Source: Piscinibacter sp.
GTDB taxonomy: Bacteria > Pseudomonadota > Gammaproteobacteria > Burkholderiales > Burkholderiaceae_C
Direction: 5' to 3'
DNA length: 38,170 nt
NCBI GenBank assembly: GCA_017983795.1
Contig: JAGOAS010000032.1
Span: forward strand, 1-38,170
The translations under genes and the position numbers were made by a program. The notes under the pieces are model-generated. The model saw nothing but the letters and a program-made list of their open reading frames with translations, made no database searches and was not told the origin of the DNA. Positions 1 through 8,783 of this stretch are shown piece after piece. The first letter of the stretch is position 1. The number at the start of each line of letters is the position of its first letter.

Positions 1-550
1 TGTTCACGAGCTCGATCTGCGTCTCCTCGCGCAGCTTCTTGTCGAGCGCGCCCAGCGGCTCGTCGAGCAGCAGCAGCTGCGGCCGCTTGGCCAGGCTGCG
101 CGCCAGCGCCACGCGCTGCTGCTGGCCGCCGGAGAGCTGGTGCGGCTTGCGCTTGGCGTACTTGCCGAGCTGCACCAGCTTGAGCATGGCCTCGACGCGC
201 TGCGCCACCTGATCGGCCGGCATGCCGTCGCGCTTGAGGCCGAAGGCGATGTTCTCCCACACCGTGAGGTGCGGGAAGAGCGCATAGCTCTGGAACATCA
301 TGTTGATCGGCCGTTCGTAGGGCGGCAGGCCGGCGAGATCGCGGCCGTCGAGCACGATGCGCCCGGAGGTGGGCGTCTCGAAGCCGGCGAGCATGCGCAG
401 CAGCGTGGTCTTGCCGCAGCCCGAAGAGCCGAGCAGGGCGAAGATCTCGCCCTTGGCGATGTCGATCGAGACGTGGTTGACCGCGACGGCACCGCCGCCG
501 AAGTCTTTCACCACGTCCTTGATCTGCAGATACGCAGCGGCCTCGCCCAC
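1..550 (-). CDS. potG: Putrescine ABC transporter ATP-binding subunit PotG/SpuF-like (3' end cut by window)
   Basis: ATPase that energises a polyamine importer at the inner membrane face. The visible N-terminal 183 residues contain a Walker A motif GSSGCGKT (residues 41-48), a Q-loop region ([11 protein letters not shown]), the ABC signature LSGGQQQR and Walker B LLLLDEP. The run [10 protein letters not shown] matches PotG/PotA-type ATPases closely. The gene continues off the left edge, so the C-terminal regulatory domain is not visible. The start is a GTG at 550, one base after the TGA of potF (552-554), so translation is probably coupled; an ATG start in this frame is not available nearby. 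It follows the binding protein directly, whereas in Pseudomonas spuABCDEFGH a second binding protein (spuE) lies between spuD and spuF. PotA is the alternative name; PotG is favoured by the PotF-like neighbour. Confidence 0.9.
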   Translation of the reverse strand, partial: MGEAAAYLQIKDVVKDFGGGAVAVNHVSIDIAKGEIFALLGSSGCGKTTLLRMLAGFETPTSGRIVLDGRDLAGLPPYERPINMMFQSYALFPHLTVWENIAFGLKRDGMPADQVAQRVEAMLKLVQLGKYAKRKPHQLSGGQQQRVALARSLAKRPQLLLLDEPLGALDKKLREETQIELVN

Positions 551-551
551 G

Positions 552-1676
552 TCACAGGCCCGTCTTGAAGCTGGTGTACAGGCGCGTCATCGTGCGGCGG
601 ATGTCGTTCGACAGCGCATCCGGCGCCTGCATCTTCTTCATGTCCTCGGGGCCGGGGAACACCGTCGGGTTGCTCGCCACCTCGGGCTTGATGAACTTGC
701 GCGACTCCTTGTTCGGGTTGGCGTAGAAGACCTTGTTGGTCAGGCTCGCGTGCACCTCGGGGCGCAGGATGTAGTCGATGAACTTGTAGGCGTTGTTCGG
801 GTGCGGCGCGTCGGCCGGGATCACCATCACGTCGAAGAACAGGATGCCCCCGGTCTTGGGGATCAGCGCCTGGATGTTCTGGCCGGTCTTGCCCTCGATG
901 GCGCGCTGGCGCGCGATGTTGATGTCGCCCGACCAGCCCAGCGCCACGCAGATCGAGCCGTTGGCCATGTCGTTGATGTAGCCCGAGGAACTGAACAGCG
1001 TCACGTAGGGCCGCACCGACTTCAGCAGCGGCGCCACGCCGGCGTAGTCGGCCTGGACCTTGGAATAGGCGGGCTTGCCGAGGTAGTGCAGCGCGGCCGG
1101 CACGACCTCGGTGGCGGAGTCGAGGAAGCTGACGCCGCAGCCCTTGAGCTTGGAGATGTACTCGGGCTTGAAGACCAGGTCCCAGGCGTTGTCGGGCATG
1201 GGCATGCCGCCCAGCGCGGCCTTGACCTTCTCGACGTTGATGCCCACCGTGGTGTAGCCCCACAGCCAGTTCACCTGGAACTGGTTGCCCGGGTCGAGCT
1301 TGGCGAGCTGCTCGAGCAGCGCCGGGTCGAGGTTCTTGTAGTTGGGCAGCTTGCTCTTGTCGAGCTTCATCAGCAGGCCGCCGTCGGCCTGGATCTTGGC
1401 CCAGTACGACGAGGGCACGACCACGTCATAGCCGGTCTTGCCCGCCACCAGCTTGGCGTGGACGATCTCGTTGTTGTCGAAGTTGTCGTAGCGGACCTTG
1501 ATGCCGGTCTCTTTCTCGAAATTCTTCAGCGTGTCTTCGGCGATGTAGTCCGACCAGTTGTAGACGTTGAGCACCTTCTCCTCTTCCTGCGCCGCGGCCG
1601 GCGGGCCCCACAGCGCAGCCGTGGCGGCCAGCGCGGCCGCGGTAAGGGAGCTGAGGGTGCTGAACATCCGCTTCAT
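552..1676 (-). CDS. potF: Putrescine/polyamine periplasmic binding protein (PotF/SpuD family)
   Basis: Extracytoplasmic solute receptor of 374 residues that would deliver putrescine (or spermidine) to the ABC importer. The N-terminus has a Sec signal peptide: MKRM, a hydrophobic Ala/Leu-rich core, then an AAA-QEEE cleavage region around residues 28-32. The mature start [15 protein letters not shown] is typical of PotD/PotF proteins, and the length fits the family. I chose the ATG at 1676 because it follows a GAAGGAAG ribosome-binding sequence and gives a proper signal peptide; an upstream in-frame start at 1793 would add 39 residues that look non-coding. A 130-bp gap separates it from spuC upstream, room for an internal promoter, though I see no strong consensus. 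Ligand preference cannot be read with certainty. Confidence 0.93.
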   Translation of the reverse strand: MKRMFSTLSSLTAAALAATAALWGPPAAAQEEEKVLNVYNWSDYIAEDTLKNFEKETGIKVRYDNFDNNEIVHAKLVAGKTGYDVVVPSSYWAKIQADGGLLMKLDKSKLPNYKNLDPALLEQLAKLDPGNQFQVNWLWGYTTVGINVEKVKAALGGMPMPDNAWDLVFKPEYISKLKGCGVSFLDSATEVVPAALHYLGKPAYSKVQADYAGVAPLLKSVRPYVTLFSSSGYINDMANGSICVALGWSGDINIARQRAIEGKTGQNIQALIPKTGGILFFDVMVIPADAPHPNNAYKFIDYILRPEVHASLTNKVFYANPNKESRKFIKPEVASNPTVFPGPEDMKKMQAPDALSNDIRRTMTRLYTSFKTGL

Positions 1677-1806
1677 GGTGGACTTCCTTCGTGTCGAGGT
1701 TTTTCGAAAGTGTCGAGGGACGGGGTAGCAACAAGCTGCCGGGCAGTCTAGCGAGCCGTGTCGACGGGGCGTTAGAGGCAAACCCCGTGCCACGCTCGGT
1801 GGTGGT

Positions 1807-3204
1807 TCACAGCCAGCCGCGCGCCTTGACGTCGGCCAGCGTGAGGTCGAGGCAGCGGCGGATCAGGGCGACCATCTCGTCGATCTGCGCGCGCGTCATC
1901 ACCAGCGGCGGCGCGATGATCATGCGGTCGCCCACGGCGCGCATGATCAGCCCGTTGCCGAAGCAGTGGCCGCGGCAGACCATGCCGACTTCCAGCGCGG
2001 GGTCGAAGGTCTTGCCCGAGGCCTTGTCCTTCACGAGCTGCAGCGCGCCCATCAGCCCGCAGGTCTGCGCCTCGCCGACCAGCGGGTGCCCGGCCAGTTC
2101 GGCGAAGTGCTGCGCGAGGTAGGGGCCGACGTCTTCGCGCACGCGCTCGACCAGCCCTTCGCGGCGGATCAGGCGGATGTTGGCGATGGCCACCGCGCAG
2201 GCCACCGGATGGCCGCTGTAGGTGTAGCCGTGGTTGAACTCGCCGCCCTGATCGATCAGCGCGCGCGCGATGCGCTCGCCGACCATCACGCCGCCCAGCG
2301 GGATGTAGCCCGAGGTCACGCCCTTGGCGAAGGTCATCAGGTCGGGCTTGGTGCCCATGGTCTCGCAGCCGAACCACTGGCCGGTGCGGCCGAAGCCGGT
2401 GATGACCTCGTCGCTGACGAGCAGGATCCCGTACTTGTCGCAGATCCTCTGGATCTCGGGCCAGTAGGTCGAGGGCGGCACGATCACGCCGCCGGCGCCC
2501 TGGATCGGCTCGCCGATGAAGGCAGCCACCTTGTCGGCGCCGATCTCGAGGATCTTCGCCTCCAGCCAGCGCGCGGCGGTGAGGCCGAAGTCTTCACGCG
2601 ACTGCGCGCGCCCCAGTTCGAACCAGAACGGCTGCTCGATGTGCACGATATCGGGGATCGGCAGGCCGCCTTGTTCGTGCATGCCGCTCATGCCGCCCAG
2701 CGAGGCGCCGGCCATGGTCGAGCCGTGGTAGGCGTTCTTGCGGCTGATGATGACCTTGCGCTGCGGCTGGCCGAGGATGTCCCAGTAGCGGCGCACCATG
2801 CGCACCACCGTGTCGTTGCCTTCCGAGCCGGAGCCGGAGAAGAACACGTGCTGGAACTGCGGCGGCGTCACCTCGGCGAGCAGCTCGGCGAGCTCGATGG
2901 CCGGCGGCGTCGCGGTCTGGAAGAAGCTGTTGTAGAAGGGCAGCTCCTTCAGCTGGCGCGTCGCCGCGTCGATCAGCTCCTGGCGGCCGTAGCCGACGTT
3001 GACGCACCACAGCCCCGACATCGCATCGAGGATCTTCTTGCCCTCGCTGTCCCAGAGGTAGATGTTCTCGGCGCGCGTGATCACGCGCGAGCCCTTGTTG
3101 GCCAGGCCCTTGAAGTCGGTGAAGGGGTGCAGGTAGTGGGCGGCGTCGGCGGCCTGCCATTCGGCGGTGCTGCGGGTGTGCGGGGTGTTGAGAACGGCGT
3201 TCAT
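1807..3204 (-). CDS. spuC: Putrescine--pyruvate aminotransferase (SpuC-like, PLP class III)
   Basis: Cytoplasmic PLP enzyme of 465 residues predicted to transfer the amino group of putrescine (or another diamine) to pyruvate, giving 4-aminobutanal. Class III landmarks are clear: GSGSEGND (residues 124-131) for the PLP phosphate region, YHGS near 159-162, cofactor-binding Asp265 in SDEVITGFGRTG, and the Schiff-base lysine K294 in FAKGVTSGY. The LWCVNVGYG and NAYHGSTMAG segments resemble Pseudomonas SpuC and related omega-transaminases. The ATG at 3204 lies 27 bp downstream of puuA, consistent with one transcript. A second class III aminotransferase sits at the head of the same cluster (6820-8181). 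The exact amine donor is inferred from context and homology. Confidence 0.88.
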   Translation of the reverse strand: MNAVLNTPHTRSTAEWQAADAAHYLHPFTDFKGLANKGSRVITRAENIYLWDSEGKKILDAMSGLWCVNVGYGRQELIDAATRQLKELPFYNSFFQTATPPAIELAELLAEVTPPQFQHVFFSGSGSEGNDTVVRMVRRYWDILGQPQRKVIISRKNAYHGSTMAGASLGGMSGMHEQGGLPIPDIVHIEQPFWFELGRAQSREDFGLTAARWLEAKILEIGADKVAAFIGEPIQGAGGVIVPPSTYWPEIQRICDKYGILLVSDEVITGFGRTGQWFGCETMGTKPDLMTFAKGVTSGYIPLGGVMVGERIARALIDQGGEFNHGYTYSGHPVACAVAIANIRLIRREGLVERVREDVGPYLAQHFAELAGHPLVGEAQTCGLMGALQLVKDKASGKTFDPALEVGMVCRGHCFGNGLIMRAVGDRMIIAPPLVMTRAQIDEMVALIRRCLDLTLADVKARGWL

Positions 3205-3231
3205 GCGCTTGTCTCCAATCTCGGGTTCGGT

Positions 3232-4596
3232 TCAGACGTGGAGCAGGAGGTGCTCACGCTCCCAGGGCGAGATCACCTTCATGAACTCGCCGTACTCGGT
3301 GTCCTTGACTTCCGAGTACACGGTGATGAACTCCTTGCCCAGCACGTCGTGCAGGTCCTTCTCGTCGGCCAGCCAGCCGAGCGCCTCGTTGAGCGAGCGC
3401 GGCAGCTGGTATTCCGACAGGTAGGCGTCGCCTTTGCATTCGGGCGTCGGCTCGATGCGGTTCTTGATGCCCAGGTAGCCGCAGGCCAGCGTGGCGGCCA
3501 GCGCGACGTAGGGGTTGGCGTCGGCGCCGATGACGCGGTTCTCGACGCGGCGCGCCGCCGGCGTGGCCACCGGCGAGCGGATGCCCACCGTGCGGTTGTC
3601 GGTGCCCCACTGGATGTTGATCGGCGCGGCGGTCGAGCGCGCCAGGCGCCGGTAGCTGTTCACGTAGGGCGCGAACAGCGCCATCGCCGCCGGCGTGTAC
3701 TTCTGCAGCCCGCCGATGTACCAGTAGAACTCCTTGGAGGGCGAGCCGTCGGGGTTGCTGAAGATGTTGCGGCCGTCGGCGTCGACCACGCTCTGGTGCA
3801 CGTGCATCGCGCTGCCCGGCTCGTTGGCCATCGGCTTGGCCATGAAGGTGGCGTACATCTCGTGGCGCAGCGCGGTCTCGCGGATGGTGCGCTTGAAGAA
3901 GAACACCTCGTCGGCCAGGCCGAGCGGATGGGCGTGGAAGAAGTTGATCTCCATCTGCCCTGCGCCGACCTCGTGGATGAGCGTGTCGACGTTGAGTTCC
4001 ATCTGCTCGCAGTAGGCGTAGATGTCCTCGAACAGCGGGTCGAATTCGTTGACCGCGTCGATCGAGTAGGCCTGGCGCGAGGTCTCGGAGCGGCCGCTGC
4101 GGCCGCGCGGCGGGCGCAGCGGCGTGTTCGGGTCGGAGTTGCGCTCGATCAGGTAGAACTCCAGCTCGGGCGCCACCACCGGGCTCCAGCCCTCGGCGGC
4201 GAACAGGTCGCACACATGGCGCAGCACCGAGCGCGGCGCGTAGGGGATCAGCTTGCCGTCACGGTCGAAGCAGTCGTGCAGCACCTGCGCGGTCGGGTCG
4301 GCGGCCCAGGGCACGATGCGCACCGTGCTCGGGTCGGGGCGCAGGTGCATGTCGCGGTCGGTGGCGTGGATCACGTCGTAGTAGGGGCCTTCCTCGGGAA
4401 ACTCGCCCGTCACGCCGATCGCGACGATCGCCTCCGGCAGCCGCATGCCGCGGTCCTCGGTGAATTTCTCGCGCGGCAGGATCTTGCCGCGCGCGACGCC
4501 GGTGAGATCGGGCACGAGGCACTCGATCTCGGTCACGCGTCGTTCGTTGAACCACTGTTCCAGTTCGGCGAAGCCGAAGTTCTTCTTGTCGACCAT
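3232..4596 (-). CDS. puuA: Gamma-glutamylputrescine synthetase (PuuA/SpuB, glutamine synthetase fold)
   Basis: ATP-dependent ligase of 454 residues joining glutamate to putrescine, the first step of the gamma-glutamyl (Puu) route. It has a glutamine synthetase beta-grasp N-domain (about 15-115) and catalytic domain. Metal and substrate residues are visible in PELEFYL (E144, E146), HEVGAGQMEIN (E209, E216) and GSAMHVHQS (H265, H267); the C-terminal part has NRTVGIRSP and RVENRVIGADANPY. The length is normal for PuuA/GlnA3-like proteins. It lies between puuD and spuC on the same strand. A 99-bp stretch to puuD (4597-4695) shows no clear terminator. GS-like enzymes for spermidine or other amines are the main alternative; the puuB/puuD neighbours make putrescine the best guess. 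Confidence 0.92.
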   Translation of the reverse strand: MVDKKNFGFAELEQWFNERRVTEIECLVPDLTGVARGKILPREKFTEDRGMRLPEAIVAIGVTGEFPEEGPYYDVIHATDRDMHLRPDPSTVRIVPWAADPTAQVLHDCFDRDGKLIPYAPRSVLRHVCDLFAAEGWSPVVAPELEFYLIERNSDPNTPLRPPRGRSGRSETSRQAYSIDAVNEFDPLFEDIYAYCEQMELNVDTLIHEVGAGQMEINFFHAHPLGLADEVFFFKRTIRETALRHEMYATFMAKPMANEPGSAMHVHQSVVDADGRNIFSNPDGSPSKEFYWYIGGLQKYTPAAMALFAPYVNSYRRLARSTAAPINIQWGTDNRTVGIRSPVATPAARRVENRVIGADANPYVALAATLACGYLGIKNRIEPTPECKGDAYLSEYQLPRSLNEALGWLADEKDLHDVLGKEFITVYSEVKDTEYGEFMKVISPWEREHLLLHV

Positions 4597-4695
4597 AAGG
4601 CACCTGATAGTTGTTGCGCTGCTCGCGGCTCGTGGCCGGGCCTTGCGCGAAGGGTCTGCCGCGGTGGCGGCGGGCGCTGGCGCGCCGGGGCGGGC

Positions 4696-5487
4696 TCAGC
4701 GCGCTGGCTGGGGCGCTCGCGGACGATCGCGGAAGCTGCGGCAGGCGTCGCCGAAGGCACGCAGCAGGCGCATCGACACGGGGTTCGATGCCGCCTTCCA
4801 TTCCGGATGCCATTGCACGCACAGGTTGAAGCCCGGTGCGCGTTCCACCGAGAAGGCTTCCACCAGGCCATCGGGGGCGCGCGCTTCGACGCGCAGGCCC
4901 GGCGCAAGCCGGTTGATGCCCTGGCCGTGCACCGAGTTCACCTGCACGCTGCCTTCGGGGAGGATGCGCTCGAGCGCGCCGCCGGGCTGCACGTCGACCG
5001 GGTGCGCGAAGTCGTACATCTCCTCGGCCGATGCATCGGCGCGGCCACCGGCGCCGCGGTGATCGTGCCGGCCCTCGACCTCGTGCACCGCTTGGTGCAG
5101 CGAGCCGCCCAGCGCCACGTTGGCTTCCTGGAAGCCGCGGCAGATGGCGAACAGCGGGATGCCGCGCTCGAGGATGCGCGGGATCATCGGCAGCGTCCAG
5201 TCGTCGCGTTCGGTGTCCAGCGGCAGCGTCGCGTCGCGCACGTCCTCGCCGAAGTGGCGCGGATGCACGTTCGAGGGCGAGCCGGTGAGCAGCACGCCGT
5301 GGGCCAGGTCGAGCAGTTCGTCGAGCTCGTCGGCATGCGCCACCGGCACGATCAGCGGCAGGCCACCGGCCAGGCGCACGGCCTCGATGTACTTGCGGCC
5401 GGCGATGTGGAAGGGATGCTGCCCCAGCATGCGGTTGCACGAGGGCACCAGCACCACCGGTTTGGACGTCGAACGGGGCGCGTTCAC
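4696..5487 (-). CDS. puuD: Gamma-glutamyl-GABA hydrolase (PuuD/SpuA, class I amidotransferase fold)
   Basis: Cytoplasmic hydrolase of 263 residues releasing GABA and glutamate from gamma-glutamyl-GABA, the last step of the Puu pathway. The peptidase C26 triad is intact: nucleophile Cys116 in FAICRGFQE, and His227 and Glu229 in QWHPEW. The start is a GTG at 5487 whose first bases overlap the puuB stop codon (GTGA), implying translational coupling. The frame stays open far upstream, through puuB in another frame, but that extension is a shadow. The N-terminus NAPRSTSKPVVLVPSCNRM is as expected for the family. The C-terminal tail (RDRPRAPQPAR) is Arg/Pro-rich and may be dispensable. Confidence 0.92.
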   Translation of the reverse strand: MNAPRSTSKPVVLVPSCNRMLGQHPFHIAGRKYIEAVRLAGGLPLIVPVAHADELDELLDLAHGVLLTGSPSNVHPRHFGEDVRDATLPLDTERDDWTLPMIPRILERGIPLFAICRGFQEANVALGGSLHQAVHEVEGRHDHRGAGGRADASAEEMYDFAHPVDVQPGGALERILPEGSVQVNSVHGQGINRLAPGLRVEARAPDGLVEAFSVERAPGFNLCVQWHPEWKAASNPVSMRLLRAFGDACRSFRDRPRAPQPAR

Positions 5488-6809
5488 AGCAGATCCCTCA
5501 GTCGGTAGTAGGCCATGCCGGCCACCAGCGCCGGCGTGCGCAACAGCCTGCCGCCGGGGAAGGGACGATGACGGATGCGCGCGAAGGTGTCGAAGCGCTC
5601 GGCATCGCCCGCGATGGCCTCGGCCACCAGTTTGCCCGCCAGACCGGTCAATGCCAAGCCGTGCCCCGAGAAGCCTTGCAGGTAGTAGACGTTGGCCCAC
5701 TCGCTGCGCTGCGCGCCGTGCATGCGCTCCGAGAGGCGGCCGAAATCGGGCGCGCGGTTCATCGAGATGTCGACGAAGCCGCCCCAGGCGTACTCCACCT
5801 TCGTATTCTTCAGCTGCGGGAAGCTGCGCGCCATGCGCCGCTGCATGCTCGCCGCCAGGTTCATCGGCGTGGCGGTGCTGTAGCTCACTCGACCGCCGTA
5901 CAGCATGCGGTGGTCGGCGGTGGGGCGGAAGTAGTCGAGCACGAAATTGGTGTCGCACACCGCCGAGCCCGAGGGGATCAGCGATTCGGCCAGCTTGGCG
6001 TCGAGCGCCTCCGAGGCGACGACGTAGGTGCCGACCGGCATCACGCGCGATTCCAGCACCGGCGCGATGCCCTGCAGGTAGACGTTGCCGGCCAGCAGCA
6101 CGTGCGAGGCGCTCACGCTGCCCTGCGCGGTGCGCACGCGCGTGACGGGCCCGGGCTGTATCGCGGTGACGGCGGAATCCTCGTGGATGCGCACGCCCAG
6201 GCTCGCCGCGGCGGCGGCCAGGCCCATGCTGTACTTGAGCGGGTGCAGGTGGCCGCCTTGCGGGTCGTGGATGCCGCTGTGAAAGCGCGGGCTGGCAATC
6301 CACTGCGGCATCTCCTGCGGCGCGATCCAGCGCGTCTCGTAGCCGTAGTCGCGCTGCATCTGGTCGTGCCAGGCGCGCAGTTCGCGCGCCTTGCGCTCGT
6401 TGACCGCCAGGCCCAGGTAGCCGCCGCGCCAGTCGCACTCGATGCCGAAGCGCGCACGCCGCTGCCCGATCAGGCGCAGCGCTTCCATGGTCATGTCCCA
6501 GACCAGCCGCGCGTCGCCGCGGCCGAGCTCGGATTCGACCACCGACTGGTCGCAGGCCAGGCCCGCGATCGCCTGGCCGCCGTTGCGCCCCGAGGCACCC
6601 CAGCCGACCTGGCGCGCCTCCAGCAGCACGACGCTGTAGCCGCGGTCGGCCAGCTCGATGGCGGCCGACAGGCCGGCCAGGCCGCCGCCGACGACGGCCA
6701 CGTCGGCATCGACGTTCGACTGCAGCGCAGGGTAGCGCTGCCCACGCGGCGCCGTCGCCGCGTAGTACGAGTTCTTCGTCAGTTCGAGGTCGGTCTGGAG
6801 CAGCGTCAT
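5484..6809 (-). CDS. puuB: Gamma-glutamylputrescine oxidoreductase (PuuB, FAD-dependent)
   Basis: FAD enzyme of the D-amino-acid oxidase (DAO) superfamily, 441 residues, oxidising gamma-glutamylputrescine to the gamma-glutamyl aminoaldehyde. The N-terminal Rossmann motif VVGGGLAGLSAA (about 39-50) and GASGRNGGQ (71-79) are characteristic, and the C-terminal YYLQGFSGHGLALTGLAGK segment binds FAD in this family. I chose the ATG at 6809; an in-frame TTG two codons upstream is also possible. It begins 10 bp after the stop of the upstream aminotransferase and overlaps puuD by 4 bp. The aldehyde dehydrogenase needed next (PuuC) is not in this window, so it must be elsewhere or be replaced. Confidence 0.92.
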   Translation of the reverse strand: MTLLQTDLELTKNSYYAATAPRGQRYPALQSNVDADVAVVGGGLAGLSAAIELADRGYSVVLLEARQVGWGASGRNGGQAIAGLACDQSVVESELGRGDARLVWDMTMEALRLIGQRRARFGIECDWRGGYLGLAVNERKARELRAWHDQMQRDYGYETRWIAPQEMPQWIASPRFHSGIHDPQGGHLHPLKYSMGLAAAAASLGVRIHEDSAVTAIQPGPVTRVRTAQGSVSASHVLLAGNVYLQGIAPVLESRVMPVGTYVVASEALDAKLAESLIPSGSAVCDTNFVLDYFRPTADHRMLYGGRVSYSTATPMNLAASMQRRMARSFPQLKNTKVEYAWGGFVDISMNRAPDFGRLSERMHGAQRSEWANVYYLQGFSGHGLALTGLAGKLVAEAIAGDAERFDTFARIRHRPFPGGRLLRTPALVAGMAYYRLRDLL

Positions 6810-6819
6810 AGGCAAACGA

Positions 6820-8181
6820 TCAGGCCGCCGTCTTCAGCACGTCGGCGAGCGTGCCGACGAGCTGGTCGATGTGCTGCTTCTCGATGATCAGCGGCGGCGA
6901 GAACGCGATGGTGTCGCCGGTGGTGCGGATCAGCACGCCGCGCGCCCAGCACTCGAGGAAGATGTCGAAGGCGCGCTTGCCGGGCTGGCCGGGAATCGAT
7001 TCCAGCTCCACGCCGCCGACCAGGCCGATGTTGCGCACGTCGATGACGTGGCGCGCGCCCTTCAGCGAATGCAGCGCATCCTCGAAGTAGGGCGCCATCT
7101 GCGCGGCGCGCGTCAGCAGGCCTTCCTCGGCGTAGGTGTCGAGCGTGCCCAGCGCCGCGGCGCAGGCCAGCGGATGCGCCGAGTAGGTATAGCCATGCGC
7201 AAACTCGATCAGGTGCTCGGGCCCGGTCATGAAGACGTCGTGGATCTCGCGCTTGCAGAACACCGCGCCCATCGGCACGCAACCGTTGCTGATGCCCTTG
7301 GCCACCGTCATCAGGTCGGGCGTCACGCCGAAGTGCGTCGCGCCGAAGGGCGAGCCGAGGCGGCCGAAGCCGGTGATGACCTCGTCGAAGATCAAGAGGA
7401 TGCCGTGCTTGTCGCAGATCGCGCGCAGCCGCTCGAGGTAGCCCTGGGGCGGCAGCAGCACGCCGGTGGAGCCGGCCACCGGCTCGACGATCACCGCGGC
7501 GATGGTCGAGGCGTCGTGCAGCGCGACCAGGCGCTCGAGATCGTCGGCCAGTTCGGCGCCGTGCGCCGGCACGCCGCGCGAGTAGGCGTTGCGCGCCAGG
7601 TCGTGGGTGTGGCGGATGTGATCGATGCCGCCCAGCGCCGGCCCGAAGGTCTTGCGGTTGCCGACGATGCCGCCCACCGAGATGCCGCCGAAGTTGACGC
7701 CGTGGTAGCCGCGCTCGCGGCCGATCAGCCGGGTGCGCGTGCCTTCGCCGCGTGCACGGTGGTAGGCGATGGCCATCTTCAGCGCCGTATCCACCGACTC
7801 CGAGCCGGAGTTGGTGAAGAACACTTTGTCGAGCCCCGCGGGCGTGAGCTGCACGAGGCGCTCGGCCAGCTCGAAGGCCTTGGGGTGCGCCATGTTGAAG
7901 GGCGGCGCGTAGTCGAGCTCGGCGGCCTGCTCGGCGATCGCCTTGACGATCTTCGGCCGCGCGTGGCCGGCGTTCACGCACCACAGGCCGGCGATGCCGT
8001 CGAGGATCTGGCGGCCCTCGGGCGTCCAGAAGTGCATGTCGCGTGCCTTGGCCAGCAGGCGCGGGGCCTTCTTGAACTGGCGGTTGGCGGTGAAGGGCAT
8101 CCAGTACGCATCCATCGCGTGCGGATGGCTGGCGCCTTCCTGTGCAGCCGCCAGCACGGCGGGGTCGATGGCGTTGTTCAT
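6820..8181 (-). CDS. bauA: Beta-alanine / omega-amino acid--pyruvate aminotransferase
   Basis: Class III PLP aminotransferase of 453 residues, similar throughout to Pseudomonas BauA and omega-amino acid:pyruvate transaminases. It would convert beta-alanine (a spermidine/spermine and propanediamine breakdown product) or related omega-amino acids to the semialdehyde. Key sites are TNSGSESVDTALK (123-135), RGYHGVN, cofactor Asp266 in IFDEVITGFGRLG and Schiff-base lysine K295 in VAKGISNG. The ATG at 8181 has a GGAG ribosome-binding site; an upstream in-frame start at 8226 would run into the putative operator. It is the promoter-proximal gene of the polyamine cluster and faces the Lrp-type regulator. 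The symbol reflects family resemblance; GABA or putrescine are alternative substrates. Confidence 0.87.
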   Translation of the reverse strand: MNNAIDPAVLAAAQEGASHPHAMDAYWMPFTANRQFKKAPRLLAKARDMHFWTPEGRQILDGIAGLWCVNAGHARPKIVKAIAEQAAELDYAPPFNMAHPKAFELAERLVQLTPAGLDKVFFTNSGSESVDTALKMAIAYHRARGEGTRTRLIGRERGYHGVNFGGISVGGIVGNRKTFGPALGGIDHIRHTHDLARNAYSRGVPAHGAELADDLERLVALHDASTIAAVIVEPVAGSTGVLLPPQGYLERLRAICDKHGILLIFDEVITGFGRLGSPFGATHFGVTPDLMTVAKGISNGCVPMGAVFCKREIHDVFMTGPEHLIEFAHGYTYSAHPLACAAALGTLDTYAEEGLLTRAAQMAPYFEDALHSLKGARHVIDVRNIGLVGGVELESIPGQPGKRAFDIFLECWARGVLIRTTGDTIAFSPPLIIEKQHIDQLVGTLADVLKTAA

Positions 8182-8213
8182 GGGGTGCTCCGGGATTCCG
8201 AGAAGTCTAGAGA

Positions 8214-8274
8214 ATGCACTGCGCAATGTGCTTGCGCAATCGCGTCGGGTTCACCCTTGGCGATGCAATATGAT
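8214..8274. promoter_or_regulatory. Divergent control region with paired TGCGCAAT boxes
   Basis: Between the aminotransferase start (8181, minus) and the Lrp start (8304, plus), the octamer TGCGCAAT occurs at 8220-8227 and again at 8233-8240; the second copy contains the palindrome TTGCGCAA (8232-8239). A TATGAT hexamer at 8269-8274 could be the -10 of the regulator gene, but no good -35 is visible. Repeated short palindromic boxes between an Lrp/AsnC gene and the operon it faces are a common autoregulatory layout. That the Lrp protein binds here is inference. Confidence 0.45.
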
Positions 8275-8303
8275 TCGAAGAAATTACAGAAGCAGCGCAG
8301 CAA

Positions 8304-8783
8304 ATGCGAAACAATGCCTCCGACGTGCAACTGGATTCGATAGACCGGGCGATTCTGGAGGTGCTGCAGAGCGAGGGCCGGATCTCCAACCAGGAGCTCG
8401 CGCAGCGTGTGCATCTGTCGCCCTCGGCCTGCCTGCGGCGCGTCAAGGCACTGGAGGATTCGGGCGTCATCGGCCAGTACGTCGCGCTGCTCAACGCCAA
8501 GGCGGTGGGCAAGCACGGCATCAGCTACACCATCCTCAACCTCGAAAGCATGAGCACGCCGCTGCTCGAAGCCTTCGAGCAGGCGGTGCGCGACACGCCC
8601 GAGATCCTCGACTGCTACTACGTGGCCGGCGAGAACGACTACCTGATCCGCTTCACCTACCGCGACGCGGAAGACCTGGAGCGCTTCCACTCGCAGGTGC
8701 TGATGCACCTGCCCGGCGTGGCGCGCTCCAACTCGATGCTGGTGCTGCGCACGGTCAAGAAGACGACGGCGCTTCCTTTGTGA
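8304..8783 (+). CDS. Lrp/AsnC family transcriptional regulator
   Basis: DNA-binding regulator of 159 residues. The N-terminal winged helix-turn-helix (about 10-60) contains the classic Lrp pattern LDSIDRAILEVLQSEGR, SNQELAQRVHLSPSACLRRVKALE and GVIGQYVALLN. The C-terminal RAM (ligand-sensing) domain (about 68-150) includes TPEILDCYYVAGENDYLIRF. It is transcribed away from the polyamine cluster, so it is likely to autoregulate and to control those genes in response to an amino acid or amine. Its last 29 bp overlap the end of the hemerythrin gene on the other strand. The effector cannot be predicted. Confidence 0.93.
   Translation: MRNNASDVQLDSIDRAILEVLQSEGRISNQELAQRVHLSPSACLRRVKALEDSGVIGQYVALLNAKAVGKHGISYTILNLESMSTPLLEAFEQAVRDTPEILDCYYVAGENDYLIRFTYRDAEDLERFHSQVLMHLPGVARSNSMLVLRTVKKTTALPL

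Noticed and set aside
1966-5508. Long open frame on the plus strand covering spuC and puuA (about 1180 codons)
   Set aside because: It lies fully antisense to well-supported genes, has an Arg/Ala/Val/His-rich shadow composition and no known domain. Such frames are expected in very GC-rich DNA.
8214-8228. 15-mer ATGCACTGCGCAATG also found at 35438-35452
   Set aside because: One such match is expected by chance in a 38-kb GC-biased window, and the contexts differ (operator gap versus end of the EamA gene).
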